Numbered from the stretch's first letter, positions 35,960 through 44,984 are shown. The stretch is 64,000 nt of DNA from Pseudoxanthomonas sp. JBR18 (GCF_028198165.1 NZ_CP116339.1:2797001-2861000); one strand, 5' to 3'. The notes: generated from the sequence alone by a model not told the origin. A program made the numbers and translations.

Positions 35960-38218
35960 ATGCCGACGTTCCGTGTTTCCCTGCTTGCCTGTGCGCTCGC
36001 CTGCGCGTTGGCGTCCCCGGCGCGCGCCGCCGATCCCGCCATCGTCCCACCGGCCGGTGCCGACGCTGCGCTGCCAACGCGCGATTTCGATCCGCTGCAG
36101 GTCACCGCCACGCGCAGCCAGCGCGCGGTGTCCGACGTGCCCAACACCGTGGATGTGATCGAGCGCCAGCGCCTGGACCAGACCCTGGTCTTCGACATCA
36201 AGGATCTGGTGCGTTACGAACCCGGCGTGTCGGTGACCTCCAGCTTCGGACGTTTCGGCCTGGGTGGCTTCCGCATTCGCGGTCTGGAGGCCAACCGCGT
36301 GCAGATCATCACCGACGGCATCCGCGTGCCCGACGCGTTCGCCATCGGCAGCTATTCCAATGCCAACCGCAACTTCGTCGACCTGGACACGGTCAAGCGC
36401 GTGGAGATCCTGCGCGGGCCGGCCAGCGCGCTGTACGGCTCCGACGCCCTGGGCGGCGTGGTCGCCTTCGTCACCAAGGACCCTTCGGATTATCTGAAGG
36501 CGGGCAAGGACGCCTACTTTGGCCTCAAGTTCGGCTATGCGGGTGATTGGAACGGCCTGTTCGCTGGCGCGACGGCCGCCTTCGGCGGGGAGCGCTGGAG
36601 CGGCCTGGCGGCGGTCAGCCATCGCCAGGGCCAAGCGCAGGAGAACATGGGGCGCGATCGCAGCCTGGCGCCGGTGGGCACTGCCGCCAACACCCGCACC
36701 GCGCCCAATCCGCAGGACCGCAACGGCACCAGCGTGCTGACCAAGCTGGTCTACGCGCCGTCGCAGACCAACCGCCTGCGCCTGACGGTGGAGGGCAACC
36801 GCGACGACACCGACACCAACGTGCTCACCTCGCGCGGCTACAGCGCCTCGACCCGCGCCACCACGCTGGACCTGCGCGGTGCCGACCATCAGTCGCGCGA
36901 ACGCGTGGCCCTGGCGCAGGAGGTGGACGCGCTGGACTGGGCGCTGGCCGACAGCGTGGATTGGCAGGTCTATTGGCAGGACAGCCAGACCACGCAGGAC
37001 ACCCACGAGCTGCGCACCACCGCCAGCCTGGGCCAACATCGCCGCGACCGGCGCTTCGACTTCGAGCAGCGCGAGATCGGCGTGCAGGTGAACCTGCTCA
37101 AGACCATCGACGCCGGCAGCGTGGTCCACACCTTGCGTTACGGTCTGGACCTGCAGCGCACGCGCACCGAACAGGAGCGCGATGGCCGGGTGACCTACGC
37201 CGATGGCACCAGCACCAATGTGATGTTGCCGGACGTCTTCCCGGTGCGCGACTTCCCGATCACCGACACCACGACCTCGGCCCTGTACGTCCAGGACGAG
37301 ATGGCCTTCGGCCAGCGCTTCAGCCTGGTGCCGGCGGTGCGCGTGGACCATTACGACCTGGACCCCAAGCCCGATACCATCTTCGTCGAGGACAACCCGG
37401 GCATGGCGGTGACCGGCCTGAGCAAGACCAGCGTCTCGCCCAAGCTGGGCGCGGTGTGGAAGTTCGCCGGCGACTGGTCGCTGTACGGCGGCTACGCGCT
37501 TGGCTTCCGCGCGCCGCCCTACAACGATGCCAACCTGGGCTTCACCAATCTGCAGTTCGGCTACACCGCCATCCCCAACCCGGACCTCAAGCCGGAGACC
37601 AGCAACGGCTTCGAGCTGGGCCTGCGCTACACCGGCCCGGCGGTGTACGCCGCGCTGACCGGCTATCGCAACGACTACCACGACTTCATCGAGTCGCAGG
37701 GCTTCGTGGGCTACAACGCGCAGGGGCTGATGGTGTTCCAGTCGCGCAACGTGTCGCGGGCACGCATCTATGGCGGCGAGTTCAAGGGCGGCATCGACCT
37801 GGGCGCGCTGGCCGGCTGGAGCGGCTGGTCGCTGCGCGCGGCCGCGGCCTGGTCGCACGGACAGGACCTGACCGCCGATGTGCCGCTGGACACGATCGAT
37901 CCGCTGACCGGCACCCTCGGCCTGGCCTATGACGCGCAGGCCTGGGGCGTGGAGCTGGCCGGTACCTTCGCCCGGCGCAAGGACCGTGTGTCCGACGCGA
38001 GCTACTTTCGCCCGGCCGGCTTTGGGGTGGCCGATCTGATGGGGCACTGGAACTTCGCCCCCGGCGCCCGGGTGAACGTGGGCGTGTTCAACCTGGGCGA
38101 CCGCAAGTACTTCAACCCGGGTGACGTGCCGGTGGGCACGCTGGCGAGCAGCGCGACGCTGGATCGCTACACCAGCCCGGGCCGCAGCGTCTCGGCCAGC
38201 CTGACGGTGGAATGGTGA
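35960..38218 (+). CDS. TonB-dependent heme/hemoglobin receptor
   Basis: A 752-residue outer-membrane receptor. It has a signal peptide (FRVSLLACALACALASPARA), a LQVTATRSQRAVSDVP TonB-box/plug entry, a plug (DLVRYEPGVSVTSSFGRFG, IRGLEANRVQIITDG, VEILRGPASALYGSDALGG) and a barrel ending SASLTVEW. YALGFRAP and NPDLKPETSNGFELG are the FRAP and NPNL-type motifs of heme receptors. The His commonly found between those two motifs is absent (the interval has Tyr and Phe instead). The ATG at 35960 has AAAGGG 6 bases upstream. With hemP and the Fur box this is a heme-uptake receptor of the hemoglobin/transferrin/lactoferrin family. Confidence 0.9.
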   Translation: MPTFRVSLLACALACALASPARAADPAIVPPAGADAALPTRDFDPLQVTATRSQRAVSDVPNTVDVIERQRLDQTLVFDIKDLVRYEPGVSVTSSFGRFGLGGFRIRGLEANRVQIITDGIRVPDAFAIGSYSNANRNFVDLDTVKRVEILRGPASALYGSDALGGVVAFVTKDPSDYLKAGKDAYFGLKFGYAGDWNGLFAGATAAFGGERWSGLAAVSHRQGQAQENMGRDRSLAPVGTAANTRTAPNPQDRNGTSVLTKLVYAPSQTNRLRLTVEGNRDDTDTNVLTSRGYSASTRATTLDLRGADHQSRERVALAQEVDALDWALADSVDWQVYWQDSQTTQDTHELRTTASLGQHRRDRRFDFEQREIGVQVNLLKTIDAGSVVHTLRYGLDLQRTRTEQERDGRVTYADGTSTNVMLPDVFPVRDFPITDTTTSALYVQDEMAFGQRFSLVPAVRVDHYDLDPKPDTIFVEDNPGMAVTGLSKTSVSPKLGAVWKFAGDWSLYGGYALGFRAPPYNDANLGFTNLQFGYTAIPNPDLKPETSNGFELGLRYTGPAVYAALTGYRNDYHDFIESQGFVGYNAQGLMVFQSRNVSRARIYGGEFKGGIDLGALAGWSGWSLRAAAAWSHGQDLTADVPLDTIDPLTGTLGLAYDAQAWGVELAGTFARRKDRVSDASYFRPAGFGVADLMGHWNFAPGARVNVGVFNLGDRKYFNPGDVPVGTLASSATLDRYTSPGRSVSASLTVEW

Positions 38219-38304
38219 GTCTGCCCATGCGCCTCGCACGCCGCCGCACGACACCCGCGCCCGCCGGGTTCCAGCCTTCGTTCCCAATCAAAGGAAAGCC
38301 TTCC

Positions 38305-39249
38305 ATGCCCCGACGCCTGCCGCTCGCCGCCCTCGTGACCCTAGTCGTGCTCGCACCGGCGCGTGCGCAATCCGCCGATCCGGCCCGTGACCATGCGGCC
38401 ATCCTGAAGATCGCCGGCGAGTTCGCGGTGGACTTCGCCTTCGACGAGACCGTGCTGCTGCAGTCCGGCTATGAGCGCGCCGCGGCCATGCGCAGCAGCG
38501 CCGACGAGGCGGTGGTCGTGGTTGAGGACACGCCCACCCGCGTGGTCCTGCAGCACCTGCTGGTCGACGGCAAGCGTGGCCATGTCACCAAGCACTGGCG
38601 CGAGGACTGGGTCTACCAGGCGCCGCAGCGGTTCGAGTTCAGCGCCGACCAGACCTGGACCGTGCGCGCGCTGTCGCCGCAGGAGACCGCCGGTGCCTGG
38701 ACCCAGTGCGTGTACGAGGTCAGCGACGCGCCGCGCTACTGCGGCACCGGCCGCTGGACCTACAGCGGCGAGGTGGCGACCTGGACCAGTGACGAAGGCT
38801 GGCGTCCGCTGCCGCGTCGCGAGTACACCCGCCGTAGCGACTACAACGCCCTGCGCGTGGTCAACCGCCACACCATCACGCCCAACGGATGGAGCCACGA
38901 GCAGTTCAACACCAAGGTGCTGCGCAAGCCCGACGGCGGCCAGGTGGAGATCGCGCGCGAGTTCGGCTTCGACGACTATCGCCGCGACAGCCAGGTCGAC
39001 TTCGCGCCGGCCTACGCCTACTGGCAGGCGACCAGCGACTTCTGGGCCGGCGTGCGTGCGCGCTGGGCCGGGTTCCTGAACGCGCCCCCGGGCCTGCACC
39101 TGAAGACCAAGCTCGATGGCATGGCGATGGTGATGCCGCTGTTCGAGCAGGCCGACACCTTGGTGCAGGGCGGCAAGGTCGAGGCCGCGCAGACCGACGC
39201 GGTGTTCGCCAGGTATGTGGAAGCCGCGCCGGCCACGGCCGAACGCTGA
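38305..39249 (+). CDS. Exported DUF6607-like protein of the heme locus
   Basis: A 314-residue protein with a signal peptide (PLAALVTLVVLAPARAQS) and a soluble mature part rich in Trp, Tyr and charged residues (TKHWREDWVYQAPQRFEFSA, GTGRWTYSGEVATW). As I recall it, this matches the DUF6607 group, found next to TonB-dependent heme receptors. Two Cys (TQCVYE, RYCGTG) may form a disulfide. The ATG has AAGGAAA 8 bases upstream. It lies 86 bp after the receptor, same strand, and is likely periplasmic and co-transcribed. Its function is unknown. Confidence 0.65.
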   Translation: MPRRLPLAALVTLVVLAPARAQSADPARDHAAILKIAGEFAVDFAFDETVLLQSGYERAAAMRSSADEAVVVVEDTPTRVVLQHLLVDGKRGHVTKHWREDWVYQAPQRFEFSADQTWTVRALSPQETAGAWTQCVYEVSDAPRYCGTGRWTYSGEVATWTSDEGWRPLPRREYTRRSDYNALRVVNRHTITPNGWSHEQFNTKVLRKPDGGQVEIAREFGFDDYRRDSQVDFAPAYAYWQATSDFWAGVRARWAGFLNAPPGLHLKTKLDGMAMVMPLFEQADTLVQGGKVEAAQTDAVFARYVEAAPATAER

Positions 39250-39348
39250 GCGTCGCGGCGGACGCGGGTCACGTCGGCGCATCCCATGCACGCGCCCCTA
39301 TAATCGCTGCAGGAGCGCCCGCCACGGGCGTGGGGTGAGGGGAGCGCA

Positions 39349-40314
39349 ATGGGAACGGGAATGATCCTGGCCGCGGTGATCGTGGTCTTCGTCGTGGTCA
39401 CGCTGTTCAAGGGCGTGCGCGTGGTGCCGCAGGGCTTCGAGTACACGGTCGAACAATTCGGCAAGTACACCAATACGCTCTCGCCGGGGCTGCACATCCT
39501 GATTCCCTACATGCAGGGCGTGGGCCGCAAGGTCAACATGATGGAGCAGGTCTTCGACGTGCCCTCGCAGGAAGTCATCACCAAGGACAACGCGGTGGTG
39601 AAGGTGGACGGGGTGGTGTTCTTCCAGGTGCTGGACGCGGCCAAGGCGGCCTATGAGGTGTCCAACCTGGACCAGGCGATGATCGCGCTGGTGCAGACCA
39701 ACATCCGCACCGTCATCGGTTCGATGGACCTGGACGAATCGCTCAGCAACCGCGAGACCATCAACGCGCGCCTGCTGGGCGTGGTCGACCACGCCACCAG
39801 CCCGTGGGGCGTCAAGGTCAACCGCATCGAGATCAAGGACATCCAGCCGCCGCGCGACCTGGTCGACGCGATGGCCCGGCAGATGAAGGCCGAGCGTGAC
39901 AAGCGCGCCTCGATCCTGGAGGCCGAGGGCGCGCGCCAGTCGGAGATCCTGCGCGCCGAAGGCGAGAAGCAGAGCGCCATCCTGGAGGCCGAGGGTAAGC
40001 GCGAGGCGGCCTACCGCGAGGCCGAGGCCCGCGAGCGCCTGGCCGAAGCCGAAGCCAAGGCCACCACGCTGGTGTCGCAGGCCATCGCCGAGGGCGATGT
40101 GCAGGCGATCAACTACTTCGTGGCGCAGAAGTACGTGGAAGCGTTCAAGGAACTGGCCACCGCGCCCAACCAGAAATTCGTGCTGATGCCGATGGAGGCC
40201 TCCGGCATGATCGGCTCGCTCGGCGGCATCGCCCAACTGGCGCGACAAGCCTTGGGCGAGGATCCGGCGCGCCCGCCGACCGTGCCCCCGCGCGTGCCGC
40301 GTCCGGGCGCCTGA
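39349..40314 (+). CDS. qmcA: SPFH/stomatin-family membrane protein QmcA
   Basis: A 321-residue protein with one N-terminal membrane helix (MILAAVIVVFVVVTLF), an SPFH domain (~20-185; GFEYTVEQFGKYTNTLSPGL, FDVPSQEVITKDNAVVKVDG, VKVNRIEIKDIQPPRDL) and a long Ala/Glu-rich coiled coil (~190-260). These proteins form large membrane-attached cages. The ATG has GGGGAG about 5 bases upstream. The stop is followed after 1 base by the nfeD start, the usual stomatin-NfeD pairing. Confidence 0.9.
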   Translation: MGTGMILAAVIVVFVVVTLFKGVRVVPQGFEYTVEQFGKYTNTLSPGLHILIPYMQGVGRKVNMMEQVFDVPSQEVITKDNAVVKVDGVVFFQVLDAAKAAYEVSNLDQAMIALVQTNIRTVIGSMDLDESLSNRETINARLLGVVDHATSPWGVKVNRIEIKDIQPPRDLVDAMARQMKAERDKRASILEAEGARQSEILRAEGEKQSAILEAEGKREAAYREAEARERLAEAEAKATTLVSQAIAEGDVQAINYFVAQKYVEAFKELATAPNQKFVLMPMEASGMIGSLGGIAQLARQALGEDPARPPTVPPRVPRPGA

Positions 40315-40315
40315 C

Positions 40316-40747
40316 ATGGCCACGCGTCTGGCGTTCTGGGCGGTGCTGGCGCTGGTGTTGTTCGCGGCCGAGGCGCTGGTCCCCGGCGCTTCGCTGATGT
40401 GGCTGGGCTTGGCTGCCGCGGCGATGATGGCGGTGATGCTGGTCGCTCCGGGCCTGGACATCCTGCCGCAGGCCATTCTGTTCGCGGTCTTCGCCATTGC
40501 CTCGCTGCTGGTCTACGGGCGCTGGTTCCGTGCCCGTGCCCAGGTCAGCGACAAACCGCTGCTCAACCGCCGCGCAGAGCAGTTGGTCGGCCAGACCGCT
40601 GTGCTCGAGCACCCCATCGTGCGCGGCCGCGGCCGCATCCAGATCGCCGACACGTACTGGAGCGTGGAGGGTCCGGATCTACCGGTTGGCACTGCAGTGC
40701 GGGTCGTGGCCACCGATGGCATGACTCTGCAGGTGGTCGAGGCCTGA
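40316..40747 (+). CDS. NfeD-family membrane protein, partner of QmcA
   Basis: A 143-residue protein with three or four N-terminal membrane helices and a C-terminal OB-fold domain (LVGQTAVLEHPIVRGRGRIQI, DTYWSVEGPDLPVGTAVRVV). This short NfeD form lacks the ClpP-like protease part. It is immediately downstream of and coupled to qmcA; the pair should assemble in the inner membrane. Confidence 0.9.
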   Translation: MATRLAFWAVLALVLFAAEALVPGASLMWLGLAAAAMMAVMLVAPGLDILPQAILFAVFAIASLLVYGRWFRARAQVSDKPLLNRRAEQLVGQTAVLEHPIVRGRGRIQIADTYWSVEGPDLPVGTAVRVVATDGMTLQVVEA

Positions 40748-40756
40748 TCTGGTTCA

Positions 40757-41398
40757 ATGATGTCACGCGCATTGGCATGGGTCTGTCTGGTCCTTGCGCT
40801 GGTCGCGCCCCATCTGGGTGTTCCTTTCTTCCTGTACCCGATAGCTGGCTTGGTGTTGTGCCGCGCGGCGCTGAAGCTTCAGGGAATGCGCTGGCCGGAA
40901 GTGGGCGTTTCCGGATCCCGCTGGCGCTGGTCGCAGCTTGTACTGGGATGTGTCCTTGGCAGTGTGTGGGGGCTGGTCAATTTCCTGGTCCTGGGTCCCT
41001 GGATCGTGTGGCTCACCGGCCTGCGTCCAGACTTTTCGGACTTCGTATTCGTACAAAGGGGGGTAGGCAGCCTGCTCGCGGCCTGGAGCGCGGCGTGGCT
41101 GATTGGCGGGCTTTACGAAGAATGGGTCTTTCGGGGCGTGCTCCATGCGTCGCTCCGTCGCATGACGATGCCGGGGCGGGCAGGGGCGGTGATGGCGTTC
41201 TTGGCCACCAGTTCCGCTTTTGCGCTCTACCACGTGCAACTCGGGATTTTTGGCGTGATCAACGCGGCACTGCTGTGCCTGCCGCTCGGGTTGCTCCAGT
41301 GGCGCTATCGGCAGCAGCTCGCTTCGCTTGTGGGATTCCACGCATGCTCGGACATGGTGGCCCTACTTCTCATCCCCCTGGGGCGCATGCCAGGGTAA
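40757..41398 (+). CDS. CPBP-family intramembrane metalloprotease (CAAX protease-like)
   Basis: A 213-residue polytopic protein. It has the Abi/CPBP motifs: YEEWVFRG (EExxxR), FALYHVQLG (FxxxH) and HACSD, where the usual HxxxN/B ends in Asp. It could cleave membrane or membrane-proximal substrates; many members have no known target. It starts 9 bp after nfeD, suggesting the same transcript as qmcA. Base composition is slightly less GC-rich than its neighbours. Confidence 0.75.
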   Translation: MMSRALAWVCLVLALVAPHLGVPFFLYPIAGLVLCRAALKLQGMRWPEVGVSGSRWRWSQLVLGCVLGSVWGLVNFLVLGPWIVWLTGLRPDFSDFVFVQRGVGSLLAAWSAAWLIGGLYEEWVFRGVLHASLRRMTMPGRAGAVMAFLATSSAFALYHVQLGIFGVINAALLCLPLGLLQWRYRQQLASLVGFHACSDMVALLLIPLGRMPG

Positions 41399-41447
41399 GG
41401 CGGGCTTGCTTCTGGGATAATGCCGGCTTCTTTGAACGGACCAGGCC

Positions 41448-42554
41448 ATGACCCAGAAGACCATCCTCAACGACAGTCACCGCGCCCTGGGCGCCAAGAT
41501 GGTGGATTTTGGCGGCTGGGACATGCCGATCAGCTACGGCTCGCAGATCGAGGAACATCATGCCGTGCGCCGCGACGCCGGGATGTTCGACGTCAGCCAC
41601 ATGACCGTGGTCGACCTGCGCGGGCCGCGCACGCGCGAATTCCTGCGCTACCTGCTGGCCAACTCGGTGGACAAGCTGAAGAAGCCCGGCAAGGCGCTTT
41701 ACACCGCCATGCTCGACGAGCGCGGCGGGGTCATCGACGATCTGATCGTGTATTTCCTGGACGAGGCGTTCTTCCGCCTGGTGGTCAATGCCGCCACGCG
41801 TGAGAAGGACCTGGCGTGGATCAACCGCCAGGCGCAGGCCTATGGCGTTGAAGTGACCGAGCGCCCCGAGCTGGCCATGGTCGCGGTGCAGGGGCCCAAC
41901 GCGCGCGCCAAGGTGATCGGCCTGTTGCGTGAGGAAGACCGCGCCGCCGCCGACAAGCTCGGCCGCTTCGCCGCGCTGGAGGCCCGCACGACCGACGGGG
42001 TGGACCTGTTCATCGCCCGCACCGGCTATACAGGCGAAGACGGCTTCGAGGTCGTGCTGCCGACCGAGGCGGCTGTGGCGTTCTGGAGTGCACTGGTGGA
42101 TGCCGGCGTCACGCCGGCTGGCCTTGGCGCGCGCGACACCCTGCGCCTGGAGGCGGGCATGAACCTCTATGGCCAGGACATGGACGAATCCGTCTCTCCC
42201 TACGAGGCGGCGATGGGCTGGACGGTGGCGCTGGACGAGGGCCGCGAGTTCGTCGGTCGCCCAGTACTGGAGGCGCAGCAACTGCAGGGCGCCCCGCGCC
42301 AGCTGATCGGGCTGGTGATGGACGACAAGGGCGTGCTGCGCCACGGCCAGAAAGTCCTGACCGCCCAGGGCGAGGGCGAGATCCTGTCCGGAACCTTCTC
42401 GCCGACCCTGGGCAAGGCCATTGCCTTCGCCCGCGTGCCAGCGGGCGAGCCTGGTGCGGTCCGCGTCGACATCCGGGGCCGCGAGGTTCCGGTGCGGGTC
42501 GTGAAGTTTCCTTTCGTGCGCGACGGCCAGGCCCAGCCTGGCGTCCTGGAGTAG
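41448..42554 (+). CDS. gcvT: Glycine cleavage system aminomethyltransferase (T protein)
   Basis: A 368-residue cytosolic enzyme that transfers the methylene group from lipoyl-bound aminomethyl to tetrahydrofolate. Landmarks are [68 protein letters not shown] and [21 protein letters not shown] (in two parts). The start at 41448 matches the family N terminus. It lies on the same strand as gcvH, 700 bp away, with an unrelated isomerase between; gcvP is not in the window. Confidence 0.96.
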   Translation: MTQKTILNDSHRALGAKMVDFGGWDMPISYGSQIEEHHAVRRDAGMFDVSHMTVVDLRGPRTREFLRYLLANSVDKLKKPGKALYTAMLDERGGVIDDLIVYFLDEAFFRLVVNAATREKDLAWINRQAQAYGVEVTERPELAMVAVQGPNARAKVIGLLREEDRAAADKLGRFAALEARTTDGVDLFIARTGYTGEDGFEVVLPTEAAVAFWSALVDAGVTPAGLGARDTLRLEAGMNLYGQDMDESVSPYEAAMGWTVALDEGREFVGRPVLEAQQLQGAPRQLIGLVMDDKGVLRHGQKVLTAQGEGEILSGTFSPTLGKAIAFARVPAGEPGAVRVDIRGREVPVRVVKFPFVRDGQAQPGVLE

Positions 42555-42560
42555 AACGCC

Positions 42561-43181
42561 ATGGCCGAGTCCATCGATTACTTCGTCAGCCTGATTTCTC
42601 CCTGGTCCTACCTGGGCCACCAGGCGCTGATGGACACGGCCAGGCGACATCGGGCGACGGTGAAGGTGCGCCCGGTGCGGATCTTCGACCTGTTCGCGGA
42701 GGTCGGCTCGCTGCCGCTACCGCAACGTCCGCCGGTGCGGCAGTCGTATCGCCTGATCGAGTTGCAGCGCGTGCGTGCCCAGCGTGGACTGCCGCTCAAC
42801 CTGCAGCCCAAGTTCTATCCGGTGGACGTAGCCCTGGCCGATCGCAGCGTGATCGCCCTGGTCGAGCAGGGGCACGATCCGGCCGGCTACATGGCCGATG
42901 CGTTCGCCGCGCTGTGGGTCAACGAGCAGGATCTGGCCGAGCCGGACACGCTGGCCGCGCTGCTGGCCGCGCGCGGCTTCGACCCTCAGGCGGTCCTGCA
43001 GGACGCAGCCAGTGGGCGCATCGAAGGCATCTACGCGGACAATACGCAGGCGGCCATCAAGGCGGGCCTGCCCGGTTTACCCGGCTACGTGCGCTTCAAC
43101 GAGCCGTTTTGGGGGCAGGACCGGATCGAGATGCTGGACGCAGCGCTGGCCAGCGAGCGCCCGCCCTACCGTGCCGGGTGA
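42561..43181 (+). CDS. DsbA-fold 2-hydroxychromene-2-carboxylate isomerase-like protein
   Basis: A 206-residue protein of the HCCA isomerase/GST-kappa group in the thioredoxin-like superfamily. It begins DYFVSLISPWSYLGHQAL, with Ser at the active-site position where DsbA has Cys, then has RPVRIFDLFAEVG, LPLNLQPKFYPVD and GLPGLPGYVRFNEPFWGQDR. These enzymes use glutathione as cofactor. It starts 6 bp after the gcvT stop, so it is co-transcribed with gcvT. A link to one-carbon metabolism is not obvious. Confidence 0.8.
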   Translation: MAESIDYFVSLISPWSYLGHQALMDTARRHRATVKVRPVRIFDLFAEVGSLPLPQRPPVRQSYRLIELQRVRAQRGLPLNLQPKFYPVDVALADRSVIALVEQGHDPAGYMADAFAALWVNEQDLAEPDTLAALLAARGFDPQAVLQDAASGRIEGIYADNTQAAIKAGLPGLPGYVRFNEPFWGQDRIEMLDAALASERPPYRAG

Positions 43182-43250
43182 CAAGTCGGCGACGGCTTTG
43201 GCTAAACTTGCGTCCTTCCCTTCATTCATGAATTCGACCGGAGCACCCCC

Positions 43251-43643
43251 ATGAGCGAGATCCCTGGCGATCTGAAATTCCTCAAGTCCCACGAGTGGGC
43301 CCGCGTCGAAGGAAACGGACGGGTCACCGTCGGTATTTCCGACCACGCCCAGAGCCTGCTGGGCGACCTGGTCTATGTCGAGCTGCCCAACGTGGGCGAC
43401 ACGGTCACCACGGGCAATGCCAGTGCCGTGGTCGAGTCGGTCAAGGCGGCTTCGGACGTCTACAGCCCGGTGTCGGGCACCGTGGTCGAGGTCAACGAGG
43501 CGCTGTCCGACAAGCCCGAGACGATCAACGAAGACGCCTATGGCGAAGGTTGGCTGTTCGTCGTGGAGATCAGCAACGCCGACGAGTTGGCTGAACTGCT
43601 CGACCCGGACGCTTACGCCGAGCAGCTCGAAGACGAAGCGTGA
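43251..43643 (+). CDS. gcvH: Glycine cleavage system H protein
   Basis: A 130-residue lipoyl carrier protein that shuttles the aminomethyl group between the P, T and L proteins. [35 protein letters not shown] and the lipoyl-lysine site [14 protein letters not shown] are all present. It lies on the same strand after gcvT and the isomerase and is followed by a strong terminator. Confidence 0.97.
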   Translation: MSEIPGDLKFLKSHEWARVEGNGRVTVGISDHAQSLLGDLVYVELPNVGDTVTTGNASAVVESVKAASDVYSPVSGTVVEVNEALSDKPETINEDAYGEGWLFVVEISNADELAELLDPDAYAEQLEDEA

Positions 43644-43683
43644 CGCAAGCCTCCGGGGGTTCGCCCGGAAGAACGCATCACCC

Positions 43684-43718
43684 AACGCCGCGTCCGAAAG
43701 GACGCGGCGTTTTCTTTT
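43684..43718 (+). terminator. Intrinsic terminator of the gcvT-gcvH unit
   Basis: AACGCCGCGTCC (43684-43695) and GGACGCGGCGTT (43700-43711) form a perfect 12-bp stem with a GAAA tetraloop. TTCTTTT follows. It lies 41 bp after the gcvH stop. Confidence 0.95.
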
Positions 43719-44493
43719 CCGACGACGCGACCTGTGTGATGCGTGCGGGTGCAAGGGCGGGTGCGATGCGTGCTGCGTCGTCGACAAGGCGTCTGCAAGC
43801 GCGAAAAAGTTTGCGCAGTTCGCGCGGATCGAAGCTTGTGCAACGCGAAAAGCGGCGCGGATCACGCGAGAGAAATCAGCCGCGATTCAACTCCGCGCAC
43901 AGGGCATGCACGGCATGCGTCGCATCGACGGCGTGTCTGCACGGCAACGTGCATGCACGCGAAGCCAAGCAGGAAACATCATAAAAAAAGCACTCTGCTT
44001 GAATGCATGTACGCACCTGCGGTGCCGTTGGATGATGCGATTGGCGGCGACGCGAACGCGGTTGCCGGAACATCGACTGGAGGGCGCGTAAACACGCGCG
44101 GAAATTTTTCTGAAAAACGGTTGACACCTATAAAAACCGTGATTAGGTTTCGCCCCAACGTACCTTCGCACCACAACGCAAGCGAGCCGGTCATCGCGAC
44201 GAAACGCACAACGACAAGGTCGCCCACCCGTACCCCGAACAGGATGGTCGAAGGCTTCGCTTCCCCCGAGGAAACTCAGCGCCTGATTCAACTGGACACC
44301 TGCACCGCACCGGTCGCGGGTGTCTTTGCTTGGATCGGCCAACGGCATGCGCGCGTCGCGCTGCCGAACAAGATCCGCCCCAGCGCGCATGGCGCGTCGG
44401 CGGCTGCATGCGGGTCCGACTCCCGCTGCGTTTCAAGTACTGGGCCTAGTACTGGATGCTTCATCCAATAGTTCACTGACGAGGAGCCATCAC
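43719..44493. other. 775-bp non-coding region upstream of the H1-like gene
   Basis: No frame here has coding character or a domain. The stretch is rich in short palindromes, including the perfect 12-mer CGTGCATGCACG at 43948-43959. A sigma-70-like promoter (44121-44149) would give the H1-like gene a leader of about 340 nt or drive a separate small RNA. No riboswitch or known sRNA family was recognised. Confidence 0.45.
44121..44149 (+). promoter_or_regulatory. Candidate sigma-70 promoter of the H1-like gene or of an sRNA
   Basis: A consensus TTGACA -35 (44121-44126) and TAGGTT as -10 (44144-44149) are separated by 17 bp. The flanks are AT-rich (AAATTTTTCTGAAAAA upstream), which is unusual here. 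The H1-like start codon is about 340 bp downstream. Confidence 0.55.
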
Positions 44494-44898
44494 ATGGCAA
44501 CGAAGAAAGCTGCAAAGAAATCGGCCAAGAAGGCCACCAAGAAGGTCGCCAAGAAAGCGCCGGCCAAGAAGACCGTGAAGAAGGCCGCCAAGAAGGCTGC
44601 TGCCAAGAAGGTCGCCAAGAAGTCGCCGGCCAAGAAGGCGGTGAAGAAGGTCGCCAAGAAGGCCGCTGCCAAGAAGGCCGTCAAGAAGACTGCCAAGAAA
44701 GCCGCCGCCAAGAAGGCTGTGAAGAAGGCCGCCAAGAAGTCGCCGGCCAAGAAGGTTGCTAAAAAGGCTGCCGCCAAGAAGGCCGTGAAGAAGGCCCCGG
44801 CCAAGAAGGCCGCCAAGAAGGCTGCACCGAAGAAGAAGGTTGCCAAGAAGAAGCCGGCCCCGGTCGCGCTGCCGGCCACTCCGGCGCCGCTGATCTAA
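44494..44898 (+). CDS. Histone H1-like Ala/Lys/Pro-rich nucleoid protein
   Basis: A 134-residue, extremely basic, low-complexity protein made of AAKKAVKK- and SPAKK-type repeats from residue ~4 to 120, ending in a non-basic PVALPATPAPLI tail. Such eukaryote-H1-like C-terminal-domain proteins bind DNA non-specifically and compact the nucleoid. The ATG has GAGGAG 7 bases upstream and a strong terminator follows. The repetitive coding DNA is prone to length change by recombination. It stands alone, behind a long untranslated region. Confidence 0.88.
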   Translation: MATKKAAKKSAKKATKKVAKKAPAKKTVKKAAKKAAAKKVAKKSPAKKAVKKVAKKAAAKKAVKKTAKKAAAKKAVKKAAKKSPAKKVAKKAAAKKAVKKAPAKKAAKKAAPKKKVAKKKPAPVALPATPAPLI

Positions 44899-44944
44899 AG
44901 AAGGCCGCGGCAACTGCCGCACGCAATACCGGAATGCCACTGCG

Positions 44945-44984
44945 AACCTTCTCCCCGGCGCCCAGCGGGGAGAAGGTTTTTTTT
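44945..44984 (+). terminator. Intrinsic terminator of the H1-like gene
   Basis: AACCTTCTCCCC (44945-44956) pairs with GGGGAGAAGGTT (44967-44978) around a 10-base loop, followed by an uninterrupted T run. Confidence 0.95.

Noticed and set aside
35939..38287. Open frame of about 780 codons on the minus strand opposite the heme receptor
   Set aside because: It is antisense to a well-supported receptor; the composition (Gln/His/Arg-rich, no domain) is typical of reverse frames in GC-rich DNA.
43743..44471. Open frame of about 240 codons in the gap before the H1-like gene
   Set aside because: No ribosome-binding site and no family resemblance; it spans a promoter and several palindromes, and its composition is non-coding in character.
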